From the NCBI GenBank assembly GCA_000711775.1, contig ARYC01017484.1, forward strand, positions 1 to 64,000: DNA of 64,000 nucleotides, given 5' to 3'. A model generated the notes under the pieces. That model saw only the letters and a program-made list of their open reading frames with translations. It did no database searches and had not been told where the DNA came from. The position numbers were made by a program, and so were the translations under genes. Shown here in pieces: positions 13,125 through 27,300 of this stretch; the first letter of the stretch is position 1; the number at the start of each line of letters is the position of its first letter. The DNA is from Oxytricha trifallax. Its lineage: Eukaryota; Ciliophora; Spirotrichea; Sporadotrichida; Oxytrichidae.

Positions 13125-13452
13125 ATTGGGGAGGAAGTTTCTTGCCACCTAATGAAATTTCCTGCCCCCAACATGAAAAGTTATATTAAGGCTTTACTCT
13201 ATAAACGAAACAATTTAAATTTATTTTCGTTTATATTAATCCATTGTCTCATTATAAATTGTAAAATATGTTGCATTAATTATTTTAAATAATTATATAT
13301 GTTATTTTGATAAAATTTTGGAAATTTTGATCATGATTTTAAAAATAATTGATGTTAGAATATGAAATGTTATAACAAAATTGATGAAAAATATTTTAAG
13401 AAATGAAAAAAATATATATTTTAATGGATGGGGTAGGAAATTTCCATCCCCA
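13125..13452. mobile_element. Short inverted-repeat element, family M6
   Basis: The left end ATTGGGGAGGAAGTTTC (13125) is mirrored at the right end by GAAATTTCCATCCCCAAC (to 13452). The same ends occur in a better-preserved element at 62369-62851 (TTTTGGGGAGGAAGTTTTCT). The interior is AT-rich without coding signal. It lies just past the downstream end of family B copy 1. Confidence 0.55.
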
Positions 13453-13479
13453 ACAAACTAAAAATATTTATCAAAAATT

Positions 13480-14960
13480 TAAAGGATTTTTGTGGAATTT
13501 AGGTGACTTACTTCAGTTGATTTTTTTGAACTTTATAAGTTTAGAAAACTTTATTTTCCACTTAAAGTCTAAAAATATGGAAGTTTCACACTTGCTTCAC
13601 TGATTAAAAATATATATAATTTATATATAAATTAATGATCTGTTATTGAATATTATTAAGGTTTTGAAGGCATTCTACTTCCTCAAGTTTCACTAGTTAA
13701 TTATAAAACTATAAGATAATAATCTCTATAGATATAATTAATTATTGACATAAATATTTAGATAAAAGCAATACTTTATGAAAATTTCTCTTTGAGTATA
13801 GGAGATCTTTAGATGACTTAGTCTACATCTTATTTTATGTGTCTCTGTGAAATTTATGGTGATACAACTTAGGGAAGCTTGGCCATTTATTCAATTAAAC
13901 AGTCAGTATTATTAATCATGAATTTTTGAAATATAAAAATTATTACAAATAATAAATTAACGAATTGGGATTATAAATTATTAAATTTAATCTAAAATTA
14001 GTACTTAAATCAAGAATAGACTTTAACCCCTCTCTAAATTTAAAACTTTATTGCTTCAATTTCTCTAAATATTAGAAAATGATTTCTCCTTCTCAACAAA
14101 TGAAATTAATATTATTAATACTTATAAATTACTTTAATTGATAATTTCAAGTTTTTTTTTATGATCAATAAGAATTAAGTTTGCCCAAACTTCGAATGTT
14201 TACAATAATTTTGCCATAATAAATAAAACATCTAATACCTAAATAAAATTCAAAATTTTAGATAATATACAAGTCTTCACATATTAAGAATTGATTTGGG
14301 ATCATTAAATAATTAATTAAATAATTAAAATACTAAAGTGCAAATAAAATGAATTCATATTAGATTTGTAAAATCACATAAATTTAAGGCTGCTTATCAT
14401 TTTATTTTTTTATTTACCAGATATAATTAAATTCCAAAATATATATAATTTAATGCCGTTTTTTTAATTTAATAAGAAAATAGTTCCCGAATCTTTTGTA
14501 CTTTATCAATACTTTATTTGAAATGAATCCGATTACAAAATTTTGAATTTATAATAATTTCAAAGTCTATATTTAATTAAGCTATCTAGACTTTTAATTT
14601 TATTATATATATAAGAAAGTAAAAAAGAGAGATAAGCATTTTCTATTTTTTAGATAAAATAAGTAATGAATGCTTAATCATATCTATTTTTATTTTTAAA
14701 GTTTTTAGAATTCATTCAAATGCTTCATTTGCTCTTAAAATAAATTTAATGGAAAATTCTTAATCATTTCATTTAAAATTTCTACGAAATTTTAGTAAAA
14801 TAATAGAAAATTAACAATATTACTTATACTTTATTGATAAGCTTCAAATTGCTTAACAGATCCAAACCTACACATTCAAAACCTAATTCTACTAATTATA
14901 AATTATGTTTAGTTTCTTTTATTACTTATTTTCTATTATAAAATATAAAGCGAATTGTTT
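13480..14960 (-). CDS. Family B, copy 1: unrecognised multi-exon gene
   Basis: Function unknown. It is recognised by homology with 33870-34645. Three coding blocks pair with blocks there in the same order and frame. From 5' to 3' on the minus strand: LVELGFECVGLDLLSNL (about 14830-14955), KLPQVVSPQISQRHI (about 13775-13880) and LISEASVKLPYFQTLSGK (about 13480-13608). The last block pairs with LISESCVKLPYFQSQSGK in copy 2, a pattern of conservative changes that argues for past coding function. A further possible block, IDKVQKIRELFSYQIKKTA (about 14440-14500), has no partner yet. No known domain is seen. It lies directly downstream-adjacent to family A copy 2, as copy 2 does to family A copy 3. 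Confidence 0.5.
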
Positions 14961-15066
14961 AAATTAGAAATGTATTATAAAAAAAATTACATAATAATGA
15001 TTATTATTTTTTTTAATCAATTAAATAATTTAGTTAAATTAATCTTATTTAATAATTAAGTAAAAT

Positions 15067-15332
15067 AAATCCCATTAGTCAATTTAGAACGAAGATTAGG
15101 AGTTAAGAACAATTAAATTAAAATATATTTATTATTGGCTGAAATTAAATATAATTAGGCTAAAAACAAATTTAGGCAACCTGATTGGTTCATTTTATAG
15201 AGTCAATTATTAGAACCAATTCTTTTAATAATTAGCCCAAACATTATAATTTTACGCCAATTTATAGTTGATTATTAATTTAATTGTTCTTAACAACCAC
15301 AATCTTCCTGTCTTAATTAATCTCTGGGATTA
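15067..15332. mobile_element. Small inverted-repeat element (about 266 bp)
   Basis: Imperfect inverted repeats of about 55 bp run inwards from AATCCCA (15068) and TGGGATT (15331). They include the better-matched TAAGAACAATTAAATTAA (15104-15121) and its complement (15273-15292). The interior is AT-rich with no coding signal. It lies between families B and A and has no second copy in the window. Confidence 0.55.
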
Positions 15333-15479
15333 ATGAATATTTTTATATTATTAAGTCTAAGTTTGAGTTGTAATTTAATTAAAATTCCCTATTATAAGCA
15401 ACGATAACCCTAAAATTTGGATTATAAAGGTTTTAATTGAGCTTAAACTACTTATTTTAAATAATAAATATTATTTTAA

Positions 15480-18272
15480 TAAATTTAATCAAAGCTATCG
15501 TTGTTGTGGTTCCTGCTTGCACTCTGATTTATTTTATATTTGTTTGAATAAAATAATTGGAATTAAATGTGTATTTATAGATCATTCATAAAGATGGAAT
15601 AGTGGAGAAGATTTTCAAGGTTGATTTTCCCTCCTTGAAAGTTCTAATCGTAGAGACTCGATATATCAATACTTGAATTTGATATGGATTTTGAATTAAC
15701 AGAAAAATCATTAATAAACAAAAATAATTGAAATTTTTAAGATTAACTGATTACTTTATTTAGATTATCTTATATCAATCAAAATTTTTAAGTCGCATTT
15801 ACTTTATTTTTTTCAAATTTTGAATTGCATGAGCTACTTTTGCTGCTTACTGAGCTTTATAATGAAGAGGAAGAATTTGAACTATAGTCATCATCACTTT
15901 ACAGTATTTCAAGATCTTCAGCCCCCTCAAGCTTTAATCAATTATTATTAATATACATGACTTAAATTTGTATATTAGTGATAATTGAGTTGTCAAAAGA
16001 TGATTTTAATTGTATCATGATACTAGAATAATTAAACGATATATTATATCTACAAAAAAAATAAAGAATTAAATAAGTCATCATCTATATATGAGAAAAA
16101 ATTGATTGAATTATAATTTCTGCCTACAAATTTTTCTTAATTTGAAAAAATAAATTCAAAAATGTATAAACTACATTTTACTAAAATACCTAAAATACTT
16201 TTAAGCTCTTCATCTATGTGAGATGGATCGATAATCATTAATTTATTTTGGAATTTTAAAAGGTTAAAATCCATAAATATACTATCAATAATTTCTTCAG
16301 TTTCGTTCTTAATCATTAAAACATATTCAAAATAAATCAATTTGATATAAATTCATTAATTTCAATTTTACAAACTTTATTTGTTATATAAATATATTAA
16401 ATGAATCATGCTTTTATTCACTTCACTTAGAGGTATTTATTATATTTTACTAGTATGAAAGTTACTTAATTAATTATTATTATTTTTTAAGTTCTGCTTG
16501 TTTAAGTCAATATCCTCTATAATAATCTAATTATTTAATAATTTAAAAAGATTTAAATCTCATTCATGAAAATAATTATAACTGAGAGTGGCCCTAGCTT
16601 ATGAATTATTATTACATAATTGGCAAATGTCTAGTTTAAATTTCCTAATTTTATTGATTATTTTATTATCTGGTAAGTTGCTTGACAATCTAAGGTTTCT
16701 AATTGTTTTTTAAAAATTCTAAATTTAATCTTTAAAATTATGAAAATAATTTAAATAAGTTTTGGGAAACAGAAGTGAAATTTTCCATACTTTAATCTAC
16801 AAAATTGATTTCTTGCTAGTTTTTAAAAAAAGGAAAGTAATTTTTAAATTAGAAATTAACTTCAAACAAAAACTTAAAATAATTCTTGTATAAATTTAAC
16901 AATTTACAATAAAATAGCTATAAATTTTACCTAATTAAGAGGAGTAGTCTCTTGATTATGGATACAACTTTTTTTTTAAAAAATAAGAACTCCTTAATTA
17001 ACAATTCCTAAAAACTATATTACTTAGGTCATAGTACTTTTCTTACAGTATATTCATATAAATAGTAATTTAGAATTTTATATTGCTAATTAAACCATAT
17101 TTATCACCTATATATTTGCGTTTTACAAATATATTTTTTTTCTAATTATATGTATCTACTAACCCTAATTAATATAATATACCCCAAGTTACTAGTTCTT
17201 AAAAAACTAACTCTTTTGAGGTTTCTACTTGTTTATTTATTTTTAAGCATTTATTTTACATTTTTACTTGCTCTAAGTTTTCGAAATAATTTTTAGGCTA
17301 TCTTCTTCATAGTTTTAAACGTACTTGAAGTTTTTGAATCTTTTCATAGGAGATCCTGACATGGATGAATACCCTGAAGATTTTATCATTAAAAAATATT
17401 GAATATATTAATATATTTATTTATTAAAAAATAAGATGCACATGGAGATGGACTATCTGAATATTATCCTTTTTACATTCAATAATAATAATAATTTAAA
17501 TTTCTTTCACTTCTTAAATATATAAATTTGTTTCAAAATTGTGCTAACAATTGCGGTTTAGTCATGGAATTAATATAATTAAATGCTGTTAATTTTATAC
17601 AAAATTTCACTTCTAGTTAATAAATAAACTTATAAAGCTTGAAGAATTATTTTTAATGAATGAAGGTGAATCATTAACGTATATTTATATTTGTGGCACT
17701 ACTTTATTAGATTTTATCTGGTCTTGAACTCCCCCCACACTTTAAAGAAGCTCTGCTCTCTTAATCTTCTTTATATTTTAAGCATCATTCAAAATTCAAA
17801 ATAAAAACATCAATTCTATTATTTTAAACATTTTTAGAATTAAAATTATTAGTATTGTCAATTAAAATTACGGATATTTTTGAGATTTTAAAAAAATTAT
17901 ATCAATTATATTTATAAGAAAATTAAAATAGACAGATAGCTCTTTTATGTTTAAATATAGTTATTAAAATTCTAGTTTTATATTTTAACTTAAAAATAAT
18001 AATACCTTATAATCAATATTATAATTTGATATATTTATTTAAAATAAAAATTGGCAATACAACGGTTAAAAATCTTTTCTCATTGTTATAAATAATTTAT
18101 TTAATAATATTTGATAAACCCATAGCAGATTTATTCTTATCGCTGGCTTGCACACTACTCGCTTGCTTTTTAAATGATAGATATGGGAAACAGCATAATC
18201 ATAATGTTTTACAAAATTTATAATTTGATTGATATAATAAATTAAGCATGTGATATTGCTTGAATGAGACAT
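15480..18272 (-). CDS. Family A, copy 2: most compact copy of the unknown multi-exon gene
   Basis: Function unknown. This copy lacks inserted elements and shows the gene plan best. Blocks from 5' to 3' on the minus strand: MSHSSN (ATG 18270-18272); PYLSFKKQ...NKSAMGLSNI (18108-18193); RAELLQSVGGVQDQIKSNK (17648-17775); MTKPQLLAQF (17545-17575); MQKGQYSDSPSPCAS (17428-17482); GYSSMSGSPMKRFKNF (17245-17390); FISQGHSQLQLFS (16560-16625); IIIEDIDLNKQN (16395-16535); ETEEIIDSIFMDFNL...DPSHIDEELKSI (16137-16325); EDLEILQSDDDYSSNSSSSL (15820-15945); NSKSISNSSIDIS...FQGGKINLENL (15590-15700), open on to about 15480 (NQSASRNHNNDSFD). The stop was not fixed. The gene is Ser/Asn/Gln-rich and acidic. The splice acceptor before NSKSIS reads AG in copies 1 and 3 but TG here, so this copy may be decaying. 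Confidence 0.6.
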
Positions 18273-18486
18273 TGATGGTTTGAAGTGTTAAGTGAAGTTG
18301 AAGTATTGAGTTGATATTTATTTATTTTATTATAATTGATACCTCTCCACTTAATTTTAAGTTAAAACTAGAACTAGTTAAACTAAGATATTGCTAAAAT
18401 TAATTCAATAATAATGTATTATAAACAAAATCATTTCCTTCTTATTCAAATTATATTTTATAAATGCAATATTTATGATGTCTTGC

Positions 18487-18881
18487 TGGTGGAAGTTTTC
18501 TGACCCTAAAAACTAGTTTCTTTTCTCCTCCGAAGATCCCTGTCTTATCCATTAAAAATAGGCAATCTTATATATTTCTCAGAATCTATATAATATATTA
18601 TGAATCAGTTGTTCATTTTTGGACATCTAATATCTTTTTTTTAATTTTTTAATTAAAAGTAATTTAATTTTTTTTTATTTTAAGCTTATTTATTTATAAT
18701 CAGATATGGAATAAATATTTACCTTAAGTTTATTTAAATTAAGAAAGTTGTCAAATAAATGATAAGAATTAAAGAAATTTTGATTTAAATGTTTCATATA
18801 TATTTATTTCCAACTAATAAAAATTTGAATGTGGGTTGGAATTTCCATAAGGGGAACTAAACGGGAGCTGGAAACTCCCCC
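18487..18881. mobile_element. Degenerate inverted-repeat element, probably family M6
   Basis: GGTGGAAGTTTTCTGACC on the left and GCTGGAAACTCCCCC on the right resemble the M6 ends (GGGGAGGAAGTTTTCTG). Both sides carry further GGAA/TTCC blocks. The match is partial and the interior is uninformative, so this is a tentative call. Confidence 0.35.
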
Positions 18882-19930
18882 TTACTTGCTATCTAAAATT
18901 AGAGTACGGTAAAAGTTGATATATATGATATATTATTAATTTAATGTGAGATTTTTTGCAAATTAAATTTTAAGTTATAAACATCAGAAAACAAAACAAA
19001 ATGTACTTTCTACGAGTGATTTATGCATAAAATTTTCCTGAATTTTTTCATAAAAAATAATAATATTTACATCAAGACGACTAGTTTAGAAATAAAAATT
19101 CTAGAAATAGAATATTAAATAACTGGAATAAATTGATATCTATAATTATTAAAAGAATGAAAAATATAATAAAACCAAACTATTATAATTAATTGCTAGA
19201 CGGAAAATTAAAATGGGATTAATGCATGATTTATAGATAAGATCATAAAGCTTCATGCATTTATTTTTGATTAATAAATAATATTATCAATAAGTTTTAT
19301 ATTCTTCAACCAATATTACAAAATAAGTATTTTTTTTTAATATAATTTTTTAGACTGATTTATATAAAAGAATATTTTAATCAATATTTATTATTAGAAC
19401 ATAATAATTTCAAATTACAAAAGAAATAATAAAGTTTAACCTAGTGTAATTTTTAAGCTTTATCATAATAAAATTTGAATATAAAGTTATTCTATTTTCT
19501 AACATAGAATGATACAAAAATTAAATATTAAATATTAATATTGAAATTAATATTCAATTTAAAAAAAAACAAATATTGAGAGATAATCTTTTTATTTTAA
19601 TATAATTTGAAATTCAAGGTTTTAAGTATTCTCAAAATAAAAACTAACTCAAATTGTAAAAGCATTTAAACTTCTGAGAGAAAATAATAAGTTAATAAAT
19701 TTGATTTAAATGTCAAAATTTTATCTAATAAAGTTAAATAAATTATTTTGCTATATAAAAAAGTAAAGTTACAAAAATATGTTAATTTAATCAAATCTTC
19801 ATATTAATTGTGCATATTTTTTTTCAAGTTCCAATCATTTTTTTCTAATATATTAAATTAATTTTGTAAGCATTTCCAAAAGTATCAAAACTTTTAAACA
19901 AACATAGATTTTTTTAATTAAGTTTTATTT

Positions 19931-20357
19931 AATTATTGTAGGAATAAATTTGGTTTGGGAAAATAAACTATAAATTAAAATATAAATGATTAAATTTATG
20001 GGAGTTAACTTTCTGGAAACCTAGACAATACGGACTTTTTTGATAGTGAATATATAATCAGCTGGATTTTATTATTGGCGATACCTCTCTATCGCATCCC
20101 CAGAGCGAAATGACTCGATTTTATTTTGGCATTAAAAGCAACTGAACGAATCCTCAAAATTAAAATCGAGTCACTTCGCTCTGGGGATGCGATAGAGGGG
20201 TACCGCCAATAATAAAATCCAGCTGATTATATATTCACTATCAAAAGGTCCGGTCCGTATTGTCTAGGTTTCCAGAAAGTTAAGTCCCACAAATTTAATC
20301 ATTTATATATTAATTTATAATTTATTTTCCCAAATCAAATGTATTCCTACAATAATT
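19931..20357. mobile_element. Foldback/MITE family M1, well preserved
   Basis: This 427-bp inverted repeat has tips AATTATTGTAGGAATA and TATTCCTACAATAATT. The arms (about 190 bp) match closely. They include GCTGGATTTTATTATTGGCG and a relatively GC-rich CTCTGGGGATGCGATAGAGG flanking a loop of about 45 nt near 20130. No coding sequence is seen. The element family is shared with 20912, 25209, 31566 and 1-135. Confidence 0.85.
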
Positions 20358-20911
20358 AATATTTTAAAACGAATTCTTATAATAGATACAAATATTATCA
20401 TATCATGCCATTAAAAAGTATTTATAAAAAAAAATATAGTTTGAAAAATATTTTACTGAATTAATGTATTATATTTAATTTAGTGCAATTTATGTTAGTT
20501 TAGCTTATGATAATGGATATAAATTAATTTATTTGTTTACATTTCCCAATATGAAAGTTCGATTTCAATTTAATATTGATTTACTAAATTATATACAATT
20601 ATATTTAATATTTTATGAAAAGATGGGATTAAAATGTTGTTATTAATTATAAATTTAAAGAATGATTTCTCCCGGGTCCAGTTAATATAGTTATTGCTAA
20701 AAAATCCAAATATTGAGCTTAAGAAACGTTGCGTTAATTAATGTTACTAAATATGTATAAAGGTCGTAAATTTGTTTGTATCATCGATTTCCATCGATTT
20801 ATTAAAATCATAAAAGGTCATCACTGTTCACAGATGAAATACTATCGCACAAAATTTTATATTTATAATATTTGAGACTGAATTATTAATAAAAAAATGC
20901 TGTTTATTGAA

Positions 20912-21331
20912 TATTATAGGAATACATTTGAATTTGAAAAATTAATTAAAAATAAACAAATATTAAATCAAAATCTTGGCAGTTAAAGTTGGCCAACATA
21001 AACGATCTTGGGCTCAATCGATAGAAAATTTAAAATTAGCTAGACTTTACTATTGGCGGTACTATTTAATGTCATCCATGGAGCGAGATAAATTGACTTT
21101 AATGTGAGGGTATAATTAATTGAATTTAGAGGTGTTTAATTAAAGTCAATTTATCTCGCTCCACGGATGAGATAAAATAGTACCGCCAATAGTAAAGTCC
21201 ATCTAATTTTGAATTCTCTATCGATTGAGCCCAATATCGTTTATGTTGGCCAACTTTAACTGCCACGATTTTGATTTATATTAATTTATTTTTAATTAAT
21301 TTTCCAAATTCAAATGTATACCTACAATAAT
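20912..21331. mobile_element. Foldback/MITE family M1
   Basis: Inverted arms run inwards from TATTATAGGAATACATTTG (20912) and its complement ending ATGTATACCTACAATAAT (21331). Internal mirrored motifs include GTTGGCCAACATAAACGAT and GACTTTACTATTGGCGGTAC. Layout and length are the same as at 19931. It abuts the last coding island of the minus-strand mosaic gene (21335-21535). Confidence 0.82.
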
Positions 21332-21334
21332 AAA

Positions 21335-24300
21335 AAGCTAAAATTTATAGTAGTAAATAACTTAGTTAAGCTGATTAATTAATATGGAGCTAATTAAATA
21401 TTTATTAGTAGAAATGAAGTCTTAAGCAAGTTGAGCATGACAATCATGTTGAAGATATATCCACTTTGACTTGAAGCAGTTCTTGGAGTTGCTACTATGA
21501 GTTCAACAGAATCGATATTGAAGTAAGTATCTACTCATTCTACTGTTTATAGGTGAACACTGACTGAAGAGACTGATCAGTGACCAGGCATGCATGTGTA
21601 GCGGTTTCCAAGCTTTAGGCAAGTGATCTTCGCCGGTGACAACCGTTGGCGTAAGTCGGGGTTCGAAGCAGGCTCCTACAGATGCGTGGCAAGGTGGCCA
21701 CTCCCTCGATGCCTGGTCACTGATCTAAAATTTAAAATTATATAATAAAAAATAAGTTCTGAGCCTAGAGAATTTCCTCTCTCAAACACATTCAAATTTA
21801 AAGTCATGTCATTTGTAGGATTAGATTTAATAAAATTAATGTAAGTGAATTTAATTAAATTTAAATGAACATTGCTAAATATGATTTATGAATTATATTT
21901 AAAAAGCTCATATTTTAATGATAAAAATTGCAAATAAAATTTATTAATTTCCTTGAAATATAATTAATTTTAGCAGAGATAGATTTACAGATTAAATTAT
22001 AAAAATGCTAAAATTAAAATTAGTTCTTAACTAAATCTAATTTTTATATTCCCGCTCTTTTATAGCTTTTAGGTTACTTAGCAAATTATTTTATTTCTAT
22101 AAAGAAAAAAAGAACAAGTTATAAATATTGCGCATCCTTGTTTCGGTTTATTATAGTATTTAAAAATAATATTTTATAAGTTTTAATTATATTTAAATAA
22201 AATATTATATTTGAATTTCTAACCAATTTTTGATTTAATTTTTCAAATAATAAGAAATTTAAAATAATATACTATTTTACAAATGATGCTTTTAAATTAA
22301 TTGAATAGCAGATAGTGACTTCAATATTAATGAATAAAATAAGTGTAAGAATAATTATAAAAAATATATATTTTTTATTTAGATGAAATCTGAACTTTGC
22401 TCAAATATGGCATTTTACTTTCAGACTCTGGGGTCCCAATTATTCTGAATTTTGTATAATATCCAGCTTTTTCATTATCTTCGTATAAATCTTTGCTATT
22501 ATTAAAATATTTCTAATTTGCTTCACTTTGGATCTATCAATTACTTTTAATAATAATTTTTATATTAAAACTCAAATTATTTCTTTATTACTTTATTTTT
22601 TATTCTACATCTAGTTTATTTTCTAATTAAGTTAATTTAAATTTTGTTATTCTTTTAAGGTTTAAATTAATATTAATAAACTACAAAAGATCGGGAAATT
22701 ATTTTCTTGTAAAATGCAAAAACTGTATTGAATTATATATTAATGAATAAAATTTTATCTATAAAATGTAAAAAATTGCCTCAAAGTGTGATTGTATTAT
22801 GTACAAAATGAATAAAAATGAACTGGTAATGACTTATAATTTTAGTACTTTAATTATTTACTCAAAGACAAAATCAATTGTTATTGGTCAGATGTTGTAT
22901 AAAATGCTTGAATTTATTCTTAATTTATTTATTTCCTCAAATGTTGACTTATACTGCAGGAAAATATTTAAACTCTATCGCAGTTTATAATCTATCATAA
23001 AAAGTTAGTAAGAGTTATTATATAAACAAGAAAATTGACAATCTTTGCAATTATAGTCTTGTCATTGAATAATAAAATCTGTTATACTTACTTATGTTTT
23101 GTCATGTTGGAGTCTTCAACTTGTGCCTTCAGTAACTATCGCCTTAAAATTGTATAAGACAAAACCATTTTTAGTTTTATGTTTTAATTTATATTTATAT
23201 TACGTTACTTTAGATTAATTTAAACAATTTTTTATTTTTAAAAATAAATGATCAATAATAATTCTTAATTATTTCATTAATTAGTTTAAATTTTTATAAT
23301 CCCTATATATATTTATTCTTTTTTTTGTGTACTTTGAGTTTACTCTACCTTCCTTGCCTTAGAAGATTTGTATTTTCTTTATTAAATTACAGGGGAGCCC
23401 ATACGACAAAAATCCACTGAATCTTGATGTTTTAACTCATAATTGAGAGATTTTTGTGAATTTATGTGATTTTAGATATTTATAAGTAAAATTATAATAG
23501 TTATTTAGAAGCATTACATTTAATAATAAAGATTTATTATTATTACTTTTAATAATTTTAATTCGTTAAGACTATAAAAAATTATAACTCATAATATATT
23601 TAACGAAATCAATCTTATAAGTATAATTAATTGTAAAATGTTTATTTTTAATTTTTCTTATAATTTGTATATATAATACCACTTTAAAATCAAATTTCTT
23701 ATTGTATTTATTAATTTTTTATTTTTTAATGATAAATTAATTGATTTAGGCCTTATAGATTGTTTTCAAGGTTATTCATGTTAAGTACTTAACTTTAAAT
23801 TATTAAAAAAAGTATTTATATATTGATTTCCTTAAAATAAACTAATATTTCTTACAAACTTCTAGATATTTTCCTTGTTTATTATAATTTGGGCTTTTTA
23901 GTTTGGCAATTAATCATGGTTGAAAAATTAATATCTTTGGAGCTTATCTCATCCTTTTCTTCCTCTTCAATACTCAGGTTATCGTCAAAATCCTCCTCAT
24001 CAGATTGTTCTTCTTGATTAAAATAAATTTGAATTGTTATTTTTAAAAATAAAACATTACACAATTTTAAAATATTTATAGATGATTAAAAATTCTATTC
24101 ATTTCAATTATTGAAAATTATAAGAGAATAATAAACTATCATTATCTTTTAAATAGAATGTTTGTACCCTAAATAAAATGATGCATTTTTTTCTTTAATA
24201 TGCATATGTTCTGACCGAGACCCCCCTCACTTTATTGTAATTTTTCATAAACTCTTTTTTACTCAAAATAAATTTCTTGCCATGCGGGCCGCTATTGCTA

Positions 24301-27300
24301 TTATAAATATTGTTTGATGTGTTTCACTTCGTCCTTCGACCTTTTTAATAGCATACCCCTATAGGGAAATAATTATATTGACATTCATTTTGACTTTTAT
24401 TGGAAGCAATATGATTTTCATTGACAGACAATAATATTATATAAAAGTTTCTTATAACTAAAATCACTTCCATTCGGCTAAATATTAAGAATTAAAATAA
24501 TAATTTTCCCAATTATTTTTCTTCTCTTCTTTTCTTTATAGATTCTTTAAATGCTATTTTTACTTTATTTAGTTAATTATCAATATAAATTTCTTTTGTT
24601 TATTAATATATTAATGGTAATTTAAAACATAAGAAATTATTCAGAACATTCCCAATACTAAGCAAAGCCAAAAGAAATTTATATTGATTATTAACTAAAT
24701 AAAGTAAAAATAGCATTTAAAGAATCTATAAAGAAAAGAAGAGAAGAAAAATAATTGGGAAAATTATTATTTTAATTCTTAATATTTAGCCGAATGGAAG
24801 TGATTTTAGTTATAAGAAACTTTTATATAATATTATTGTCTGTCAATGAAAATCATATTGCTTCCAATAAAAGTCAAAATGAATGTCAATATAATTATTT
24901 CCCTATAGGGGTATGCTATTAAAAAGGTCGAAGGACGAAGTGAAACACATCAAACAATATTTATAATAGCAATAGCGGCCCGCATGGCAAGAAATTTATT
25001 TTGAGTAAAAAAGAGTTTATGAAAAATTACAATAAAGTGAGGGGGGTCTCGGTCAGAACATATGCATATTAAAGAAATATTTTAAAAATACATATTTAAA
25101 AGATTGGCGTAGTGCTTAACGAATTGCTTCTCGAGAATGTTCTTTAATTTCTCTACATCGAAAGACTATTTCTGATTCATGCAAATAATTTCTAAAAAAT
25201 TTATTAGAATTGCAGTAATACATTTGTTATGGGAAAATAATTTATAAATAAAATATTTAATAGTTAAAATTTTTGGCAGGTAACTTCCTGGAAACCTTGA
25301 CAATATGGTACTTGTATGACAGAGAATTTTAAAATTTGCTGGACTTTCCTATTTGCAGTACCCCTCTATCACATCCCTGAAGCGAGATAAGACGACTTTA
25401 ATTTTGGGTGATTTGTATAGTTGTTTTTAATGCCTTAATTAAAATTGAGTTATCTCGCTTTAGGGATGCGATAGAGGGGTACTGCAAATAGGAAAGTCCA
25501 GCTAGTTTTAAAATTCTCTATCGTACAAGTACCATATTTTCAAGGTTACCAGAAAGTTAACTCCCACGAATTTTAACTATTAATTATTTTATTTATAAAT
25601 TATTTTCCCATAAAAAATGTATTCCTACAATAATAAGAATAAAATTGTTTTCATAATTAGTGAGTTATTTATAAAACATATTGAATTTTATTCAAGATTT
25701 GCTCGACTAAGTCAAGAGTTTCCTTTTTGAAGTCGTCGTTGTGATTATTATAAAATTTAGACTTACTAATTACCTTCACTCTTTTATTATTCTATTTAAC
25801 CTCTTCAGTACTAGATATGGAGTTATCTCTATTTATATTAGATAAAATTTCTTTTTTACTTTTCTTTATATAAGTGAATTATAATTGAAATTCTGAAATA
25901 AAATAAAAATAATATTGCGATTATCAGGATTTAGTAATATTTGTTTTAATTTAGAGTATTTAGCTCATTTTATAGGAATTTAAATTTATTCGATTTAAGA
26001 ATGATAATCAGTTATTAATAAACATCTATGAGCTATTTATATTATCAATTTAATGACTTTTATGTCTAAGATCTAAGCTAAAAATAAAATTAAGTACACT
26101 CTTCCATAAATAATAATACTTATGATTAGGAATCAAATTTCAATTTTATTATAAATTATACTAAAAGCTCTAAGTTTTAACCATTTTAAACACCCTATAT
26201 GACTTTATTTACTTGGCTTGATTTTATTAAAAATAAATAATTATAATTCTTCACTGTCAATTATATAGTGACTGAGTATATATACTTAAATTATATCAGT
26301 AAATACTATTAGAACCAATAAGACTATTGTGATTGAAAACATTGCTAATTGTAGATTTAGGACCTGTGGAAGTTGTTGAATTTCCATATTTTGTACTACC
26401 ACCCTCGCTATTCTTTATATCATTACTATCATAACATTAATTATTCATTCATCTTATTTATGATAATACTATATTTTTATTGTTATAAATATTTAGACTA
26501 TGGCGAACTAGTTTCAAGGATTATTAGTTAGTTGATAATTCAAGTTATGTATCATATTAAGGTTTTTTGCCAAAATTTCGTTTTCTGCCTGTTAAATTCA
26601 TTTTTTCTTCTAAGATTATAAAAAATACTGATAAAACGTAATTTCTTTAAGATGGTTGGATTTTGAGTGCTAGTCATGATTTTTTAATGCATAGAATGGT
26701 GATGTTATCTGTTACTTATCTGCTGTCTATCATTTAACAAAATTTTAATAAAGAAAGGAATTATAAATTAAAAGAATGTAGACACTAAAATACGTTTACA
26801 CTTATTGATTAATTTAAATATATAAAAAAGGTATAATCATTTTTATAATTATAATAGAATATCAAGCTCATAAAAGAATTTAAAAATATAAAAATTGATT
26901 AGAATGTTCTACAACTTTTTTAATTGAAATAGGAGTATTTTATGCCATTTTTATTAGAAAAATATCTTATAGATTTAAATATTTTTTAAAGATTTCATTA
27001 TGTCCTTATTAATTGTATGATTTATTTGGAATTAAAAAACAGATGCCTCCAAAGAAAATTTGGTCAAGGAATTTGGATATAGTATGACTTCCTTTAAATA
27101 TAAATTGATTTTAAAAAATAATGCTAAAATTGAATAAAATCTATTAAAACCATGACTTTTAAAAATTTAAATACCTACAGGCTTTTGATAAATTGAAAAG
27201 TAACTTAATTGAATCTTACTCATTCTTTTCAAAGGTTAGCAAGAAAGTTTGCTTTCATACTTTTTTTATTAAATAAATTTTACTCTTCGACTAAACTATA

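Noticed and set aside
13403-13603. Plus-strand open frame starting MKKIYILMDG
   Set aside because: It overlaps the end of an inverted-repeat element. The opposite strand shows protein-level conservation with 33871-33989, so the plus frame is a shadow.
22799-22990. Plus-strand frame starting MYKMNKNELVM
   Set aside because: It lies in a gap between minus-strand coding islands with AT-rich composition. No paralogue or domain.
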